Source: Bacillota bacterium (lineage in GTDB: Bacteria; Sysuimicrobiota; Sysuimicrobiia; Sysuimicrobiales; Segetimicrobiaceae). Taken from it: a DNA stretch of 64,000 nt. The translations under genes and the position numbers were made by a program. The notes under the pieces were generated by a model. The model was not told where the DNA came from. It worked only from the letters and a program-made list of their open reading frames with translations, and did no database searches. Shown one piece after another: positions 17,416 to 26,157 of the stretch (its first letter is position 1; every line of letters starts with the position of its first letter). The stretch covers positions 1 through 64,000 of the forward strand of contig JAJPJL010000068.1 in NCBI GenBank assembly GCA_021324255.1. The letters are read 5' to 3'.

Positions 17416-17450
17416 GGTGCGCGCCGGGCCCGGCGGAGCGGAGGCGTGAT

Positions 17451-18128
17451 GTGATTCTCGTCATCGACAACTACGACTCGTTCACGTACAACCTCGTGCA
17501 GTACCTCGGCGAGCTGGGCGAGACGCCGTGCGTCGTCCGAAACGACGCGGTGACCGTCCCGGAGATCGTCGCCAGGGCGCCCGAGGCCATCGTGATCTCG
17601 CCCGGGCCGTGCACGCCCGCGGAGGCCGGCGTCAGCGCGCCGGCCGTCGCCGCCCTCGCCGGGCGGATCCCGATCCTCGGGGTGTGCCTCGGGCATCAGT
17701 GCATCGGCGCGGCGTGCGGCGCCGCCGTGGTGCGAGGCCGGGCGCCGGTCCACGGCAAGACGGCGCGCATCTTCCACGACGGGCGGACGATCTTCGAGGG
17801 CCTGCCGAGCCCGTTCGTCGGCACGCGCTACCACTCGCTCGTCGTCGACGGCGCGACCCTGCCGGCGTCGTTCGAGGTGTCGGCGCGGACCGAGGACGGC
17901 GTGATCATGGGGCTGCGGCATCGCTCGGCCCTCCTGGAGGGTGTCCAGTTGCATCCCGAGTCCGTGCTCACCGAGCACGGGCACGCGCTGCTCGCGAATT
18001 TTCTCGCGCTCGCCCGCGGCACCGGGCCGCGCCGCGCCGCGGCGGCCGAGCCGGATCACCCCGCCGCCGCCGGCGGCGGCGCGTCGACGTCCGGCAGCGC
18101 CGACTACCACGTGGCGAGGGGGCGATAG
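17451..18128 (+). CDS. trpG: Anthranilate synthase component II (glutamine amidotransferase)
   Basis: Supplies ammonia from glutamine to TrpE. The class I amidotransferase triad is visible: Cys79 in GVCLGHQ, and His168 and Glu170 in [20 protein letters not shown] at the N-terminus is typical. The GTG at 17451 is the start. The 225 residues exceed the usual 190; the extra 30 or so C-terminal residues are Ala/Gly-rich and probably disordered. Such proteins can also serve 4-amino-4-deoxychorismate synthase; no pabB is seen here. Confidence 0.94.
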   Translation: MILVIDNYDSFTYNLVQYLGELGETPCVVRNDAVTVPEIVARAPEAIVISPGPCTPAEAGVSAPAVAALAGRIPILGVCLGHQCIGAACGAAVVRGRAPVHGKTARIFHDGRTIFEGLPSPFVGTRYHSLVVDGATLPASFEVSARTEDGVIMGLRHRSALLEGVQLHPESVLTEHGHALLANFLALARGTGPRRAAAAEPDHPAAAGGGASTSGSADYHVARGR

Positions 18129-18132
18129 GCCG

Positions 18133-19149
18133 ATGCCGCTCCGCGCCGCGATCGCCAAGGTGGCGGCTCACGAGCGCCTGACGGAAGCCGAGGCGCACCA
18201 CGCGATGAGCGTGATCATGGACGGGGAGGCGACGGCGGCGCAGATCGCCTCGTTCATCACCGCGCTCGCGATGCGCGGGGAAACGGTCGAGGAGATCACG
18301 GGCTTTGCGCGGGCGATCCGCGAGCACGCCGTCCCGATCACGCCGCACGTGGACCACCTCGTCGACGTCGTCGGCACGGGCGGCGACCGCCTCAACACGT
18401 TCAACATCTCCACCACCACCGCGTTTGTGATCGCCGGCGCCGGCGCCCGCGTCGCGAAGCACGGCAACCGCGCGGCCAGCAGCCGCAGCGGCAGCGCGGA
18501 CGTCCTCGAGGCGCTGGGCATCAACATCGGAGCGCCGCCCGACGTCGTGCGGGCCTGCGTCGAGGAGCTCGGCGTGGGCTACTTGTTCGCGCCGCAGTTC
18601 CACCCGGCGTTCCGGCACGCCGTGGTGCCGCGGCGGGAAATCGGGATCCGCACGGTGTTCAACATCCTCGGCCCGCTGACCAATCCGGCCCGGGCGCGGC
18701 GGTACCTCTTGGGCGTGCCCGGCCCGGGGTATACGGAGGTGATGGCCCGCGTGCTCGCCGGCCTCGGCGGCGAGCGGGCGTTCGTCGTTCACGGCGAGGA
18801 CGGCATGGACGAAGTCTCGCTCACCGCGCCGACCCGGGTCTCGGAGATGGAGGGCGGGGAGGTGCGGACGTACGTGATCTCCCCGGAACAGTTTGGGCTG
18901 CGGCGCGCGCCGCTCGACGCGCTCCGCGGGGGTACGGCCGCGGAGAACGCCGCGATCGCCGTCGAGATCCTGCAGGGCCGTCCCGGCCCGCGGCGCGACA
19001 TCGTCGTGCTGAACGCGGGGGTCGCACTCGTCGCCGCGGGGCTTGCGGGCACGGTCGGTGACGGCATCGCGCTCGCGGCCCGGAGCATCGACTCGGGGGC
19101 TGCGTACGCCAAGCTCGAGGGCCTGCGGCTCCGGACGAAGTTCGCGTGA
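18133..19149 (+). CDS. trpD: Anthranilate phosphoribosyltransferase
   Basis: Transfers phosphoribose from PRPP to anthranilate. The 338-residue protein shows the PRPP loop VGTGGDRLNTFNISTTTAF, KHGNRAASSRSGSADVLEALG, RTVFNILGPLTNPA and VHGEDGMDEVSLTAPT, all family hallmarks. It starts four bases after the trpG stop. Confidence 0.95.
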   Translation: MPLRAAIAKVAAHERLTEAEAHHAMSVIMDGEATAAQIASFITALAMRGETVEEITGFARAIREHAVPITPHVDHLVDVVGTGGDRLNTFNISTTTAFVIAGAGARVAKHGNRAASSRSGSADVLEALGINIGAPPDVVRACVEELGVGYLFAPQFHPAFRHAVVPRREIGIRTVFNILGPLTNPARARRYLLGVPGPGYTEVMARVLAGLGGERAFVVHGEDGMDEVSLTAPTRVSEMEGGEVRTYVISPEQFGLRRAPLDALRGGTAAENAAIAVEILQGRPGPRRDIVVLNAGVALVAAGLAGTVGDGIALAARSIDSGAAYAKLEGLRLRTKFA

Positions 19150-19228
19150 GACACGAGGGTGTCGCGCGCCGGCCCGCGCCCGGGCGGCCGCGGCGCGTGG
19201 GTGCGGCGGCTCCGCGGAGGTGAGCCCG

Positions 19229-20020
19229 GTGGGGGTGTTGGGCGCGATCGTCGCGCACAAACGAGAGGAGCTCGCGGCGCGCCGCCGGCGCGTTCCGCTG
19301 GGGGATGTCCGCGGGCGCGCCGCGGATGCGCCGCCGGCGCGCGGGTTCGCGGCCGCGATCCAGGGTCCGCCGGTGCGTCTCATCGCCGAGGTCAAAGGAG
19401 CGTCCCCGTCGGCCGGCGTGATCCGCGAGACGTTCGATCCGGTCGCGGTGGCGCGTACGTACGCGGAGCACGGCGCGGCGGCCGTGTCCGTGCTCACGGA
19501 TGCGCGGTTCTTTCGCGGCGCCGACGAGCATCTTGCGGCCGTGCGGCGCGCGGTGCCGGTGCCGGTGCTGCGCAAGGACTTCACGCTGGATCCGTACCAG
19601 GTGTATGAGGCGCGGGCGCTCGCGGCGGACGCGGTGCTCCTGATCGCGGCCATCCTCGACGCCGCTGCGCTCCGCGACCTCCAGGGGCTTGCCGCGGAAC
19701 TCGGGATGGCCGCGCTGGTGGAGGTGCACACCCGGGACGAACTGGAGCGGGCGCTTGCCGCGCGACCGGCCCTGGTCGGCATCAACAACCGCAACCTGGA
19801 CACGCTGGAGACGACGCTGGAGACGACGCGCCGGCTGCGGCCGCTCGTGCCCCCCGGGCCGCGCGTCGTGGCCGAAAGCGGCATCGAGACGCGCGCCCAC
19901 GTCGAGGAGTTGGAGCGCCTGGGGATCGATGCCGTGCTCGTCGGCACGGCGCTGATGCGGTCCGCGGATCCGGCCGCGTGCGTCCGCGAGCTCCTCGGAT
20001 GCTCGCGCGCGGGCGCGTGA
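19229..20020 (+). CDS. trpC: Indole-3-glycerol-phosphate synthase
   Basis: Cyclises CdRP to indole-glycerol phosphate. The 263-residue TIM barrel has [40 protein letters not shown], the catalytic Glu in [14 protein letters not shown] and AESGI. GTG 19229 was chosen because GGAGG lies about eight bases upstream; GTG 19220 and 19235 are in-frame alternatives. A 79-bp gap separates it from trpD, the longest spacing in the operon. Confidence 0.94.
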   Translation: MGVLGAIVAHKREELAARRRRVPLGDVRGRAADAPPARGFAAAIQGPPVRLIAEVKGASPSAGVIRETFDPVAVARTYAEHGAAAVSVLTDARFFRGADEHLAAVRRAVPVPVLRKDFTLDPYQVYEARALAADAVLLIAAILDAAALRDLQGLAAELGMAALVEVHTRDELERALAARPALVGINNRNLDTLETTLETTRRLRPLVPPGPRVVAESGIETRAHVEELERLGIDAVLVGTALMRSADPAACVRELLGCSRAGA

Positions 20021-20046
20021 ACGATCGGTCACACACAGGAGGCAGC

Positions 20047-21114
20047 ATGACGGAGACACGGATCCAGAGGACATCGATCCGGCCGGCGGCGCCGGGCACG
20101 CGGGGGCGGCTGCTGACCGGCGACCGGCCGACGGGGAAGCTGCACCTGGGGCACTACGTGGGATCCCTGGAGAACCGCGTGCGGCTGCAGGAGGAGTACG
20201 AGTGCTTCTTCCTGGTGGCCGATTACCATGTGCTCACGACCGGGGCGGAGCGCACCCGCGAGATCGGCCACAACATCCGCGACCTGGTGCTCGACTACCT
20301 GAGCATCGGGATCGACCCGGAGCGAAGCACGATCTACGTGCAGTCCCTGGTGCCGGAGGTGGCGGTCCTCTACCTGATCCTCTCGATGCTCACCACGGTC
20401 CCGCGCCTCCAGCGCGTGCCGACGCTGAAGGAGGTCATGCGGGATCTCCGGCTGGAGACCGCCACCCTCGGCCTGCTCTCGTACCCGGTCCTCCAGGCGG
20501 CCGACATCCTCATGGTGCGCGCCGACGTCGTGCCGGTAGGCAAGGACCAGTCGAGCCATCTCGAGGTCACACGCGAGCTCGCGCGGCGGTTCAACGAGCT
20601 GTACGGGCCCGTGTTCCCGGAGCCGGAAACCATCACCGGACGGGTCGGCACGCTCGTCGGGACCGACGGCCAGGCCAAGATGAGCAAGTCGCTCGACAAC
20701 GCGATCTACCTCTCCGACGACGCCGCGACGGTCGAGAAGAAGGTGAGCCGGATGTTCACCGACCCGACGCGGATCCATCCGACCGATCCCGGTCACGTCG
20801 AGGGCAACCCGGTCTTCATCTACCACGACGCCTTCAACCACGATACCGCCGAGGTCGACGAGCTCAAGGCGCGGTACCGCAAGGGTACCGTGGGCGATGT
20901 CGAGGTCAAGAAGCGCCTCGCGCGGGCCCTCAACGAGTTTCTCGCGCCGATCCGCGAGCGCCGCGCCGCGTGGGCCGCGACGCCCGGGCGGCTCGAGGAG
21001 ATTCTCGTCGAGGGGAGCCGCGTCGCGCGCCGCGAAGCCCAGCAGACGGTGGCGCTCTGCCTCCAGCGCATGGGGATGGATTACTTCGAGGCCGCGCGCG
21101 CCCGGGGAGGCTGA
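20047..21114 (+). CDS. trpS: Tryptophanyl-tRNA synthetase
   Basis: Charges tRNA-Trp. The 355-residue class I synthetase has the HIGH variant HLGH at 33-36 ([14 protein letters not shown]), the Trp-binding region PVLQAADIL, and KMSKS at 211-215. AGGAGGC precedes ATG 20047. It lies inside the trp biosynthetic operon, between trpC and trpF, so the same tRNA-Trp T-box should control both Trp synthesis and its charging. The trpF start overlaps its stop by one base. Confidence 0.96.
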   Translation: MTETRIQRTSIRPAAPGTRGRLLTGDRPTGKLHLGHYVGSLENRVRLQEEYECFFLVADYHVLTTGAERTREIGHNIRDLVLDYLSIGIDPERSTIYVQSLVPEVAVLYLILSMLTTVPRLQRVPTLKEVMRDLRLETATLGLLSYPVLQAADILMVRADVVPVGKDQSSHLEVTRELARRFNELYGPVFPEPETITGRVGTLVGTDGQAKMSKSLDNAIYLSDDAATVEKKVSRMFTDPTRIHPTDPGHVEGNPVFIYHDAFNHDTAEVDELKARYRKGTVGDVEVKKRLARALNEFLAPIRERRAAWAATPGRLEEILVEGSRVARREAQQTVALCLQRMGMDYFEAARARGG

Positions 21115-21740
21115 TGGTCCGCGTCAAGATCTGCGGGATCCGGCGGTTGGAGGACGCGCTGGCCGCGGTGGACGCGGGGGCCGACGCGATCGGCCTGAAC
21201 TTCTGGCGCCCGGGACGGCGCTACGTCGCTCCGGAGATCGCCCGGGCGATCGCCCGCGCCGTCCCGCCGTTTGTGGCCAAGGTTGGCGTGTTCGCCAACG
21301 AGGAGCCCGATGTCGTCCGCAGGATCGCGGACGTGTGCGCGCTGGACGCCCTGCAGTTTCACGGCGAGGAGACCCCGGAGTTCTGCGGCGGCTTCCACCG
21401 CCCGGTGATCAAGGCGATCAAGATCCGGGACGCCGGCAGCCTCCGGCAGCTCGAGCGCTATCACGTGGCCGCGTATTTGCTCGACGCCCACGTCCCGGGC
21501 GCGATGGGCGGAACGGGGCGGACGTTCGACTGGACGCTCGCGCGGGCTGCGCAGGCGTGCGGGCCCGTCATCCTATCGGGCGGGCTCACGCCGGAAAATG
21601 TGGCGGCGGCGATCGAGGCGGCGCGGCCGTACGCGGTGGACGTGGCGTCGGGCGTGGAAACGCGCGGGGAGAAGGATCCCAGGAAGATCCGCGCGTTTAT
21701 CGCGCAGGTGACGCGGTGCAACGAGGAGGTGCGACCGTGA
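21114..21740 (+). CDS. trpF: Phosphoribosylanthranilate isomerase
   Basis: Isomerises PRA to CdRP. The 208-residue barrel has the catalytic Cys in [12 protein letters not shown], the family [18 protein letters not shown], the catalytic Asp in [14 protein letters not shown], and [14 protein letters not shown]. Coupled to trpS (TGATG) and to trpB (GTGA). Confidence 0.95.
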   Translation: MVRVKICGIRRLEDALAAVDAGADAIGLNFWRPGRRYVAPEIARAIARAVPPFVAKVGVFANEEPDVVRRIADVCALDALQFHGEETPEFCGGFHRPVIKAIKIRDAGSLRQLERYHVAAYLLDAHVPGAMGGTGRTFDWTLARAAQACGPVILSGGLTPENVAAAIEAARPYAVDVASGVETRGEKDPRKIRAFIAQVTRCNEEVRP

Positions 21741-22957
21741 GAACGGTGTCGCGCAAGGCGCGCGCCGAACTGCCGGGACGGTTCGGCGTCTACGGAGGCC
21801 GGTACGTGCCCGAGACGCTGATCCCGGCGCTGGAGGAGCTGGAGACCGCGTTCCACGAGGCGCGCCGCGATCCCGCGTTCACGGCGGAGCTCCAGCGACG
21901 TCTCCGCACATTCTGCGGCCGGCCGACGCCGCTGTACCTGGCCGGCCGTCTCACGGAGGCGCTCGGGGGCGCCCGCATCTACCTGAAGCGCGAGGATCTC
22001 CTGCACACCGGCGCGCACAAGATCAACAACACCGTCGGCCAGGTGTTGCTCGCGGTGCGCATGGGCAAGCGGCGCATCATTGCCGAGACCGGCGCCGGCC
22101 AGCATGGGGTCGCCACCGCCGCCGCGGCGGCGGCGTGTGGCCTCCCCTGCGAGGTCTACATGGGCGTCGACGACATGGAGCGGCAGGCCCTCAATGTCTT
22201 CCGCATGCGACTCCTCGGCGCGCGGGTCATCGGGGTCGAGGGGGGGAGCCGGACGCTCAAGGACGCCATCAACGAGGCCCTGCGCGATTGGGTCACCAAC
22301 GTCCGGGACACGTTCTACGTGTTCGGCACCGTGGCCGGGCCGCATCCGTATCCCGAGATCGTACGGGCCTTTCAGGCGATCATCGGCGAGGAGGCGCGCC
22401 GCCAGATCGTGGACGTCGAGGGCCGGCTGCCGGACTGCTGCGTCGCGTGCGTCGGCGGCGGCAGCAACGCCCTGGGCCTGTTTTATGCCTTCCGAGACGA
22501 TCCCGCGGTCGCGCTCGTCGGCGTGGAAGCGGCCGGCCGGGGCTTGGCCACCGGCGAACATGCCGCGTCGCTCACGGCCGGCAGCCCCGGGGTCCTGCAC
22601 GGCGCCTACAGCTACGTGCTGCAGGACGCGGCCGGGCAGGTCCTGCCCACCCATTCAATTTCGGCCGGGTTGGACTATCCGGGCGTCGGCCCGGAGCACG
22701 CGTACATGAAGGATACCGGCCGCGCCCGCTACGTCGCGGTCACGGACGAGGAGGCGCTCGACGCGCTCCACCTGCTGTGCCGGACCGAGGGCATCCTGCC
22801 CGCGCTGGAGTCGGCGCATGCGCTCGCGCATCTCAACACGCTCGCCCCGGCGCTCGGACGGGACAAGCTCGTCGTGGTCGGCCTGAGCGGGCGCGGCGAC
22901 AAGGACGTGCACACGGTCGCCAAGGCCGCGGGTGAAGATCTCGGAGACCGGCGGTGA
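21737..22957 (+). CDS. trpB: Tryptophan synthase beta subunit
   Basis: Condenses indole with serine using PLP. The 406-residue TrpB1-type protein has [11 protein letters not shown], the PLP lysine Lys95 in [23 protein letters not shown], and the phosphate loop [11 protein letters not shown] 21737 overlaps the trpF stop and its own stop overlaps trpA, so F, B and A are tightly coupled, consistent with an alpha2-beta2 complex. Confidence 0.97.
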   Translation: MRTVSRKARAELPGRFGVYGGRYVPETLIPALEELETAFHEARRDPAFTAELQRRLRTFCGRPTPLYLAGRLTEALGGARIYLKREDLLHTGAHKINNTVGQVLLAVRMGKRRIIAETGAGQHGVATAAAAAACGLPCEVYMGVDDMERQALNVFRMRLLGARVIGVEGGSRTLKDAINEALRDWVTNVRDTFYVFGTVAGPHPYPEIVRAFQAIIGEEARRQIVDVEGRLPDCCVACVGGGSNALGLFYAFRDDPAVALVGVEAAGRGLATGEHAASLTAGSPGVLHGAYSYVLQDAAGQVLPTHSISAGLDYPGVGPEHAYMKDTGRARYVAVTDEEALDALHLLCRTEGILPALESAHALAHLNTLAPALGRDKLVVVGLSGRGDKDVHTVAKAAGEDLGDRR

Positions 22958-23829
22958 GCCGGCCCCGCGCGGCCGCCGGGACCCGCCGGTCCGCGGCGCG
23001 GCCGGCCGCCGCTCGGGCGTCCGCGGCAGCCCTTCGGGACAACCGGCTCGTCCGCGCCCTCGCCGCGGCCCGGATGGGCGGCCGGCGGGTGTTGGTGCCG
23101 TACATCATGGCCGGGGACCTGGACGCCGCGGCGACGGAGCGGCTGGTGGAGTTGCTGGTCGCCGCGGGCGCGGACGCGATCGAGCTTGGGGTGCCGTTCA
23201 GCGATCCGATCGCCGACGGCCCGGTGAATCAGCGCGCCGGCTTCCGGGCGCTCGCCCGCGGGATGACGCTCGGGAGAGCACTCGCGCTCGTGGCGCGCAT
23301 CCGGGAGCACACGGGCGTGCCGCTCGTGTTCATGACCTACTACAACCTGTTGCTCCGCCACGGCCTCGCCGCGTTTTGCCGCGACGCCGTGGCGGCGGGA
23401 CTCGACGGCGTGATCACGGCCGACCTGCCGCCCGAGGAGGGCGATGCCCTCGTCGCGGAGGGCCGGGCGGCGGGGCTGGCCACGATCTTTCTCCTGGCGC
23501 CGACCAGCACCGATGCGCGGATCCGCTCCGTCGCCGGCGCCTCCAGCGGTTTCATTTACTGCGTGTCGCGCACCGGCGTGACGGGCGTGCGCGACGAGGT
23601 GCCGCCGGAGCTGGCGGAGCTGGTCGGGCGGATCCGCGCCGCCACCGAGACCCCGGTGTGCGTGGGCTTCGGCATCAGCCGGCCCAGCCAGGCCCGGGAG
23701 GTGGCGCGCTACGCCGACGGCGTGATCGTGGGGAGCGCGCTCGTCGGAATGCTCGAGGAAGACCCGGAGGATCTGGGCCGCGTCGGCGCGTTTGTGCGCG
23801 ACCTCAAGGCCGCGGTGAGCGGCCGGTAG
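22954..23829 (+). CDS. trpA: Tryptophan synthase alpha subunit
   Basis: Cleaves indole-glycerol phosphate to indole. The barrel has [10 protein letters not shown]-like [14 protein letters not shown] with the catalytic Glu, [12 protein letters not shown], the catalytic Asp in [11 protein letters not shown], and [13 protein letters not shown]. The 291 residues include an Ala/Arg-rich leader of about 30 residues before the conserved domain, so the true start may be downstream, although GTG 22954 overlaps trpB (GTGA) and fits the operon pattern. It is the last gene under the T-box. Confidence 0.94.
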   Translation: MSRPRAAAGTRRSAARPAAARASAAALRDNRLVRALAAARMGGRRVLVPYIMAGDLDAAATERLVELLVAAGADAIELGVPFSDPIADGPVNQRAGFRALARGMTLGRALALVARIREHTGVPLVFMTYYNLLLRHGLAAFCRDAVAAGLDGVITADLPPEEGDALVAEGRAAGLATIFLLAPTSTDARIRSVAGASSGFIYCVSRTGVTGVRDEVPPELAELVGRIRAATETPVCVGFGISRPSQAREVARYADGVIVGSALVGMLEEDPEDLGRVGAFVRDLKAAVSGR

Positions 23830-23843
23830 CCGCGCCGCCGCGG

Positions 23844-23861
23844 CCGCGGGGGCGCCCGCGG
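23844..23861 (+). terminator. Possible terminator hairpin after trpA
   Basis: A perfect 7-bp GC stem (23844-23850 with 23855-23861, four-base loop) lies 15 bp after the trpA stop and just before the next promoter. There is no T-tract, so termination is uncertain. Confidence 0.35.
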
Positions 23862-23865
23862 AGCG

Positions 23866-23894
23866 TTGACACCGGCTCCTGCCGGCCATACGGT
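23866..23894 (+). promoter_or_regulatory. Probable promoter of the citrate synthase gene
   Basis: A perfect TTGACA at 23866-23871 with a weaker TACGGT at 23889-23894, spacer 17 bp. An inverted CCGGC/GCCGG lies in the spacer and could bind a regulator. Confidence 0.55.
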
Positions 23895-23990
23895 AGAGGT
23901 GCGGGGCATAACAGAGAGTGAAGGGGCACGCGCTCGCGCATCATGGACGGGCCGGCCAAACGCTCCGCCCGTCGTCCGGAGGTCGATCCT

Positions 23991-25148
23991 ATGCAGCCCA
24001 CGCCAGGTCAGTCCGCAGGCGGTCCCAGCGCGGTCGCGGAGGGGCTCGAGGGGATCGTTGCGGCCTCCAGCCGCATCTGCTTCGTCGACGGCGTGGAGGG
24101 GCGGCTGATCTACCAAGGGTATGACATCCACGACCTGGTTGCGCACGCGTCGTTCGAGGAGGTGGCGTACCTGCTGTGGCACGGCGACCTGCCGAGCCGC
24201 GCCGAGCTCGACGCGTTGAACCGCGACCTCCGCGCGGCGCGGGCGCTCCCGGTCCCGGTTGTCGAGCTCATCACCGCCGCGCCGCCGGACGCGCTGCCCA
24301 TGGACGTGCTGCGCACGGCGGTGTCGGCCCTCGGCGTGTACGATCCCGAGGCGAAGGACGACACGCGCCCGGCCAACGTGCGCAAGTCGATCCGGCTCAC
24401 GGCGCAGATTGCGACCATCGTGGCCGCGTTCGACCGGCTCCGCCACCGGCAGCCGCTCGTTGCGCCGGACCCCGCGCTCGGCCACGCGGCCAACTTTCTC
24501 TACATGCTGCGGGGCGAGCGGCCCACCGAGACCGCGGCGAAGACCGTCGACACCGCGCTCATCCTCCACGCGGACCACGAGCTGAACGCCAGCACGTTCG
24601 CCGCCCGCGTCACGGCCGCGACGCTGGCTGACATGCACTCCGCGATCACGTCGGGCATCGGGACCCTCAAGGGCCCGCTGCACGGCGGCGCCAACGAGGC
24701 CGTGATGCGCCTCTTGCTCCGGATCGGCGACGTCCAGAACGCCGTGCCCACCGTCAAACGGCTGCTCGCCGACAAGAAAAAGATCGCGGGCTTCGGCCAC
24801 CGGGTCTACAAGACGGAAGATCCGCGCGCGACGCATCTACGGAAGATGTCCGAGGAGCTCTGCCGGCAGACGAACCAGCTCAAGTGGTTCCAGATGTCGC
24901 GCGAGATCGAGCAGTTCATGCTGGCGGAAAAGCACCTGCATTGCAACGTCGACTTCTACTCGGCCAGTTGTTACTACGCGCTGGGGATCCCGCTCGACCT
25001 GTTCACCCCGGTGTTCGCCGTGAGCCGCATCTCCGGGTGGACGGCGCACGTGCTCGAGCAGTTCGCCGACAACCGCCTCATCCGCCCCCGCGCGGAATAC
25101 GTCGGTCCGCGCAACCGCACGTACGTGCCGATTGGGGCGCGGAGCTAA
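23991..25148 (+). CDS. gltA: Citrate synthase
   Basis: Condenses oxaloacetate and acetyl-CoA, the entry reaction of the TCA cycle. The 385-residue protein is of the short, Gram-positive/archaeal type. Catalytic segments are LHADHELNAS, GPLHGGANEAVM with a catalytic His, GFGHRVYKTEDPRA, and VDFYSA with the catalytic Asp. ATG 23991 was preferred to ATG 23943 because GGAGG lies upstream at proper spacing. A 2-methylcitrate synthase role cannot be excluded. It has its own promoter and converges on the SDR gene with a three-base gap. Confidence 0.92.
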   Translation: MQPTPGQSAGGPSAVAEGLEGIVAASSRICFVDGVEGRLIYQGYDIHDLVAHASFEEVAYLLWHGDLPSRAELDALNRDLRAARALPVPVVELITAAPPDALPMDVLRTAVSALGVYDPEAKDDTRPANVRKSIRLTAQIATIVAAFDRLRHRQPLVAPDPALGHAANFLYMLRGERPTETAAKTVDTALILHADHELNASTFAARVTAATLADMHSAITSGIGTLKGPLHGGANEAVMRLLLRIGDVQNAVPTVKRLLADKKKIAGFGHRVYKTEDPRATHLRKMSEELCRQTNQLKWFQMSREIEQFMLAEKHLHCNVDFYSASCYYALGIPLDLFTPVFAVSRISGWTAHVLEQFADNRLIRPRAEYVGPRNRTYVPIGARS

Positions 25149-25151
25149 CGC

Positions 25152-25940
25152 CTAGCCGACGATATCTTCGCCACCGTCCACGCCGAGCACGGCGCCGGTG
25201 ATCCAGTCGGTCCCGGGCCCGCACAGGGCGACGAGCGCGCGCGCCACATCCTCGGTGGTCGTCAGGCGGCCCGAGGGATTGCGCGCGCGCGCGGTGCTCG
25301 CGATCACCTCGTGTCCGGGGATCTTTCTGAGCGCCGGCGTGTCCGTGACCCCGGCGCGAATCGCGTTCACGGTGATGCCGCGCGGCGCGAGCTCCATCGC
25401 GAGCTGGCGCACGTGGGATTCCAGCGCGGCCTTGGCGGCCGAGACGGCGCCGTAGTTCGGGAGCACGCGCGTCGCGCCGGCGCTCGTCATCGCGAAGATC
25501 TTGCTCCCGCGGCGCATGAGCCCGCCGAACACCAGGTCCTGCGTCCAATAGACGAGGCTGTGGGCCATGACGGCGAGCGTCATGTCCATCTGCGCCGCGG
25601 TGATCGAGCCCTCAGGAGTCTCCGCCACATACGGCCGCAGGTTGCCGAAGGCGAGCGAGTGCAGCAGCACCGCGATGGTGCCGTCGGGCCCCGCGGCGTC
25701 CTTGGCGCGGGCGAGCACCTCCACGCGCCGCTCCGGGTCGGCCGCGTTGACGTTGAAGAAGATCGGCGTCCGTCCGGCTTCGCGGATGCGGCCGATGATC
25801 TCCTCGACGTGGGGGAGGGTGGCCTTGCGGTCGAGGTGCACGCCCACGATGTCGTAGCCCGCGCGGGCCAGCGCGAGGCTCGCCGCCTCGCCAAACCCGC
25901 TGCTGGCCCCGAGGACGAGCGCCCATCGCCGACCGTTCAT
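25152..25940 (-). CDS. SDR family oxidoreductase (enoyl-ACP reductase FabL-like)
   Basis: A 262-residue short-chain dehydrogenase. The cofactor loop is LVLGASSGFGEA, an NAG-equivalent segment is VLLHSLAFGN, and the active-site motif is YGAVSAAK (Tyr-x6-Lys) in the TSAGATRVLPNYGAV context. The HSLAFG segment and overall layout resemble enoyl-ACP reductases of the FabI/FabL group, so a fatty-acid synthesis role is plausible, but other SDR activities are possible. Confidence 0.75.
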   Translation of the reverse strand: MNGRRWALVLGASSGFGEAASLALARAGYDIVGVHLDRKATLPHVEEIIGRIREAGRTPIFFNVNAADPERRVEVLARAKDAAGPDGTIAVLLHSLAFGNLRPYVAETPEGSITAAQMDMTLAVMAHSLVYWTQDLVFGGLMRRGSKIFAMTSAGATRVLPNYGAVSAAKAALESHVRQLAMELAPRGITVNAIRAGVTDTPALRKIPGHEVIASTARARNPSGRLTTTEDVARALVALCGPGTDWITGAVLGVDGGEDIVG

Positions 25941-26157
25941 CCCAGGACCTCCGGATCGTCACCAGTTCGCGGCCCGGCGCGCTGGCGCCGGGCCGCGTGT
26001 GGCACAGTTCGTGTCTGGCTGCTGGATCCCCTGGGTCTGTCGTCGCATTCCCTGCGGCCGGAGGACGGCTGGCCCGGCGCGAAGGTTTCCTGACGATGGT
26101 TCCTTGGGGTGGACGCACGTGGTACGGGCGACAATCCTACAAAGGACGGTGGCATCG

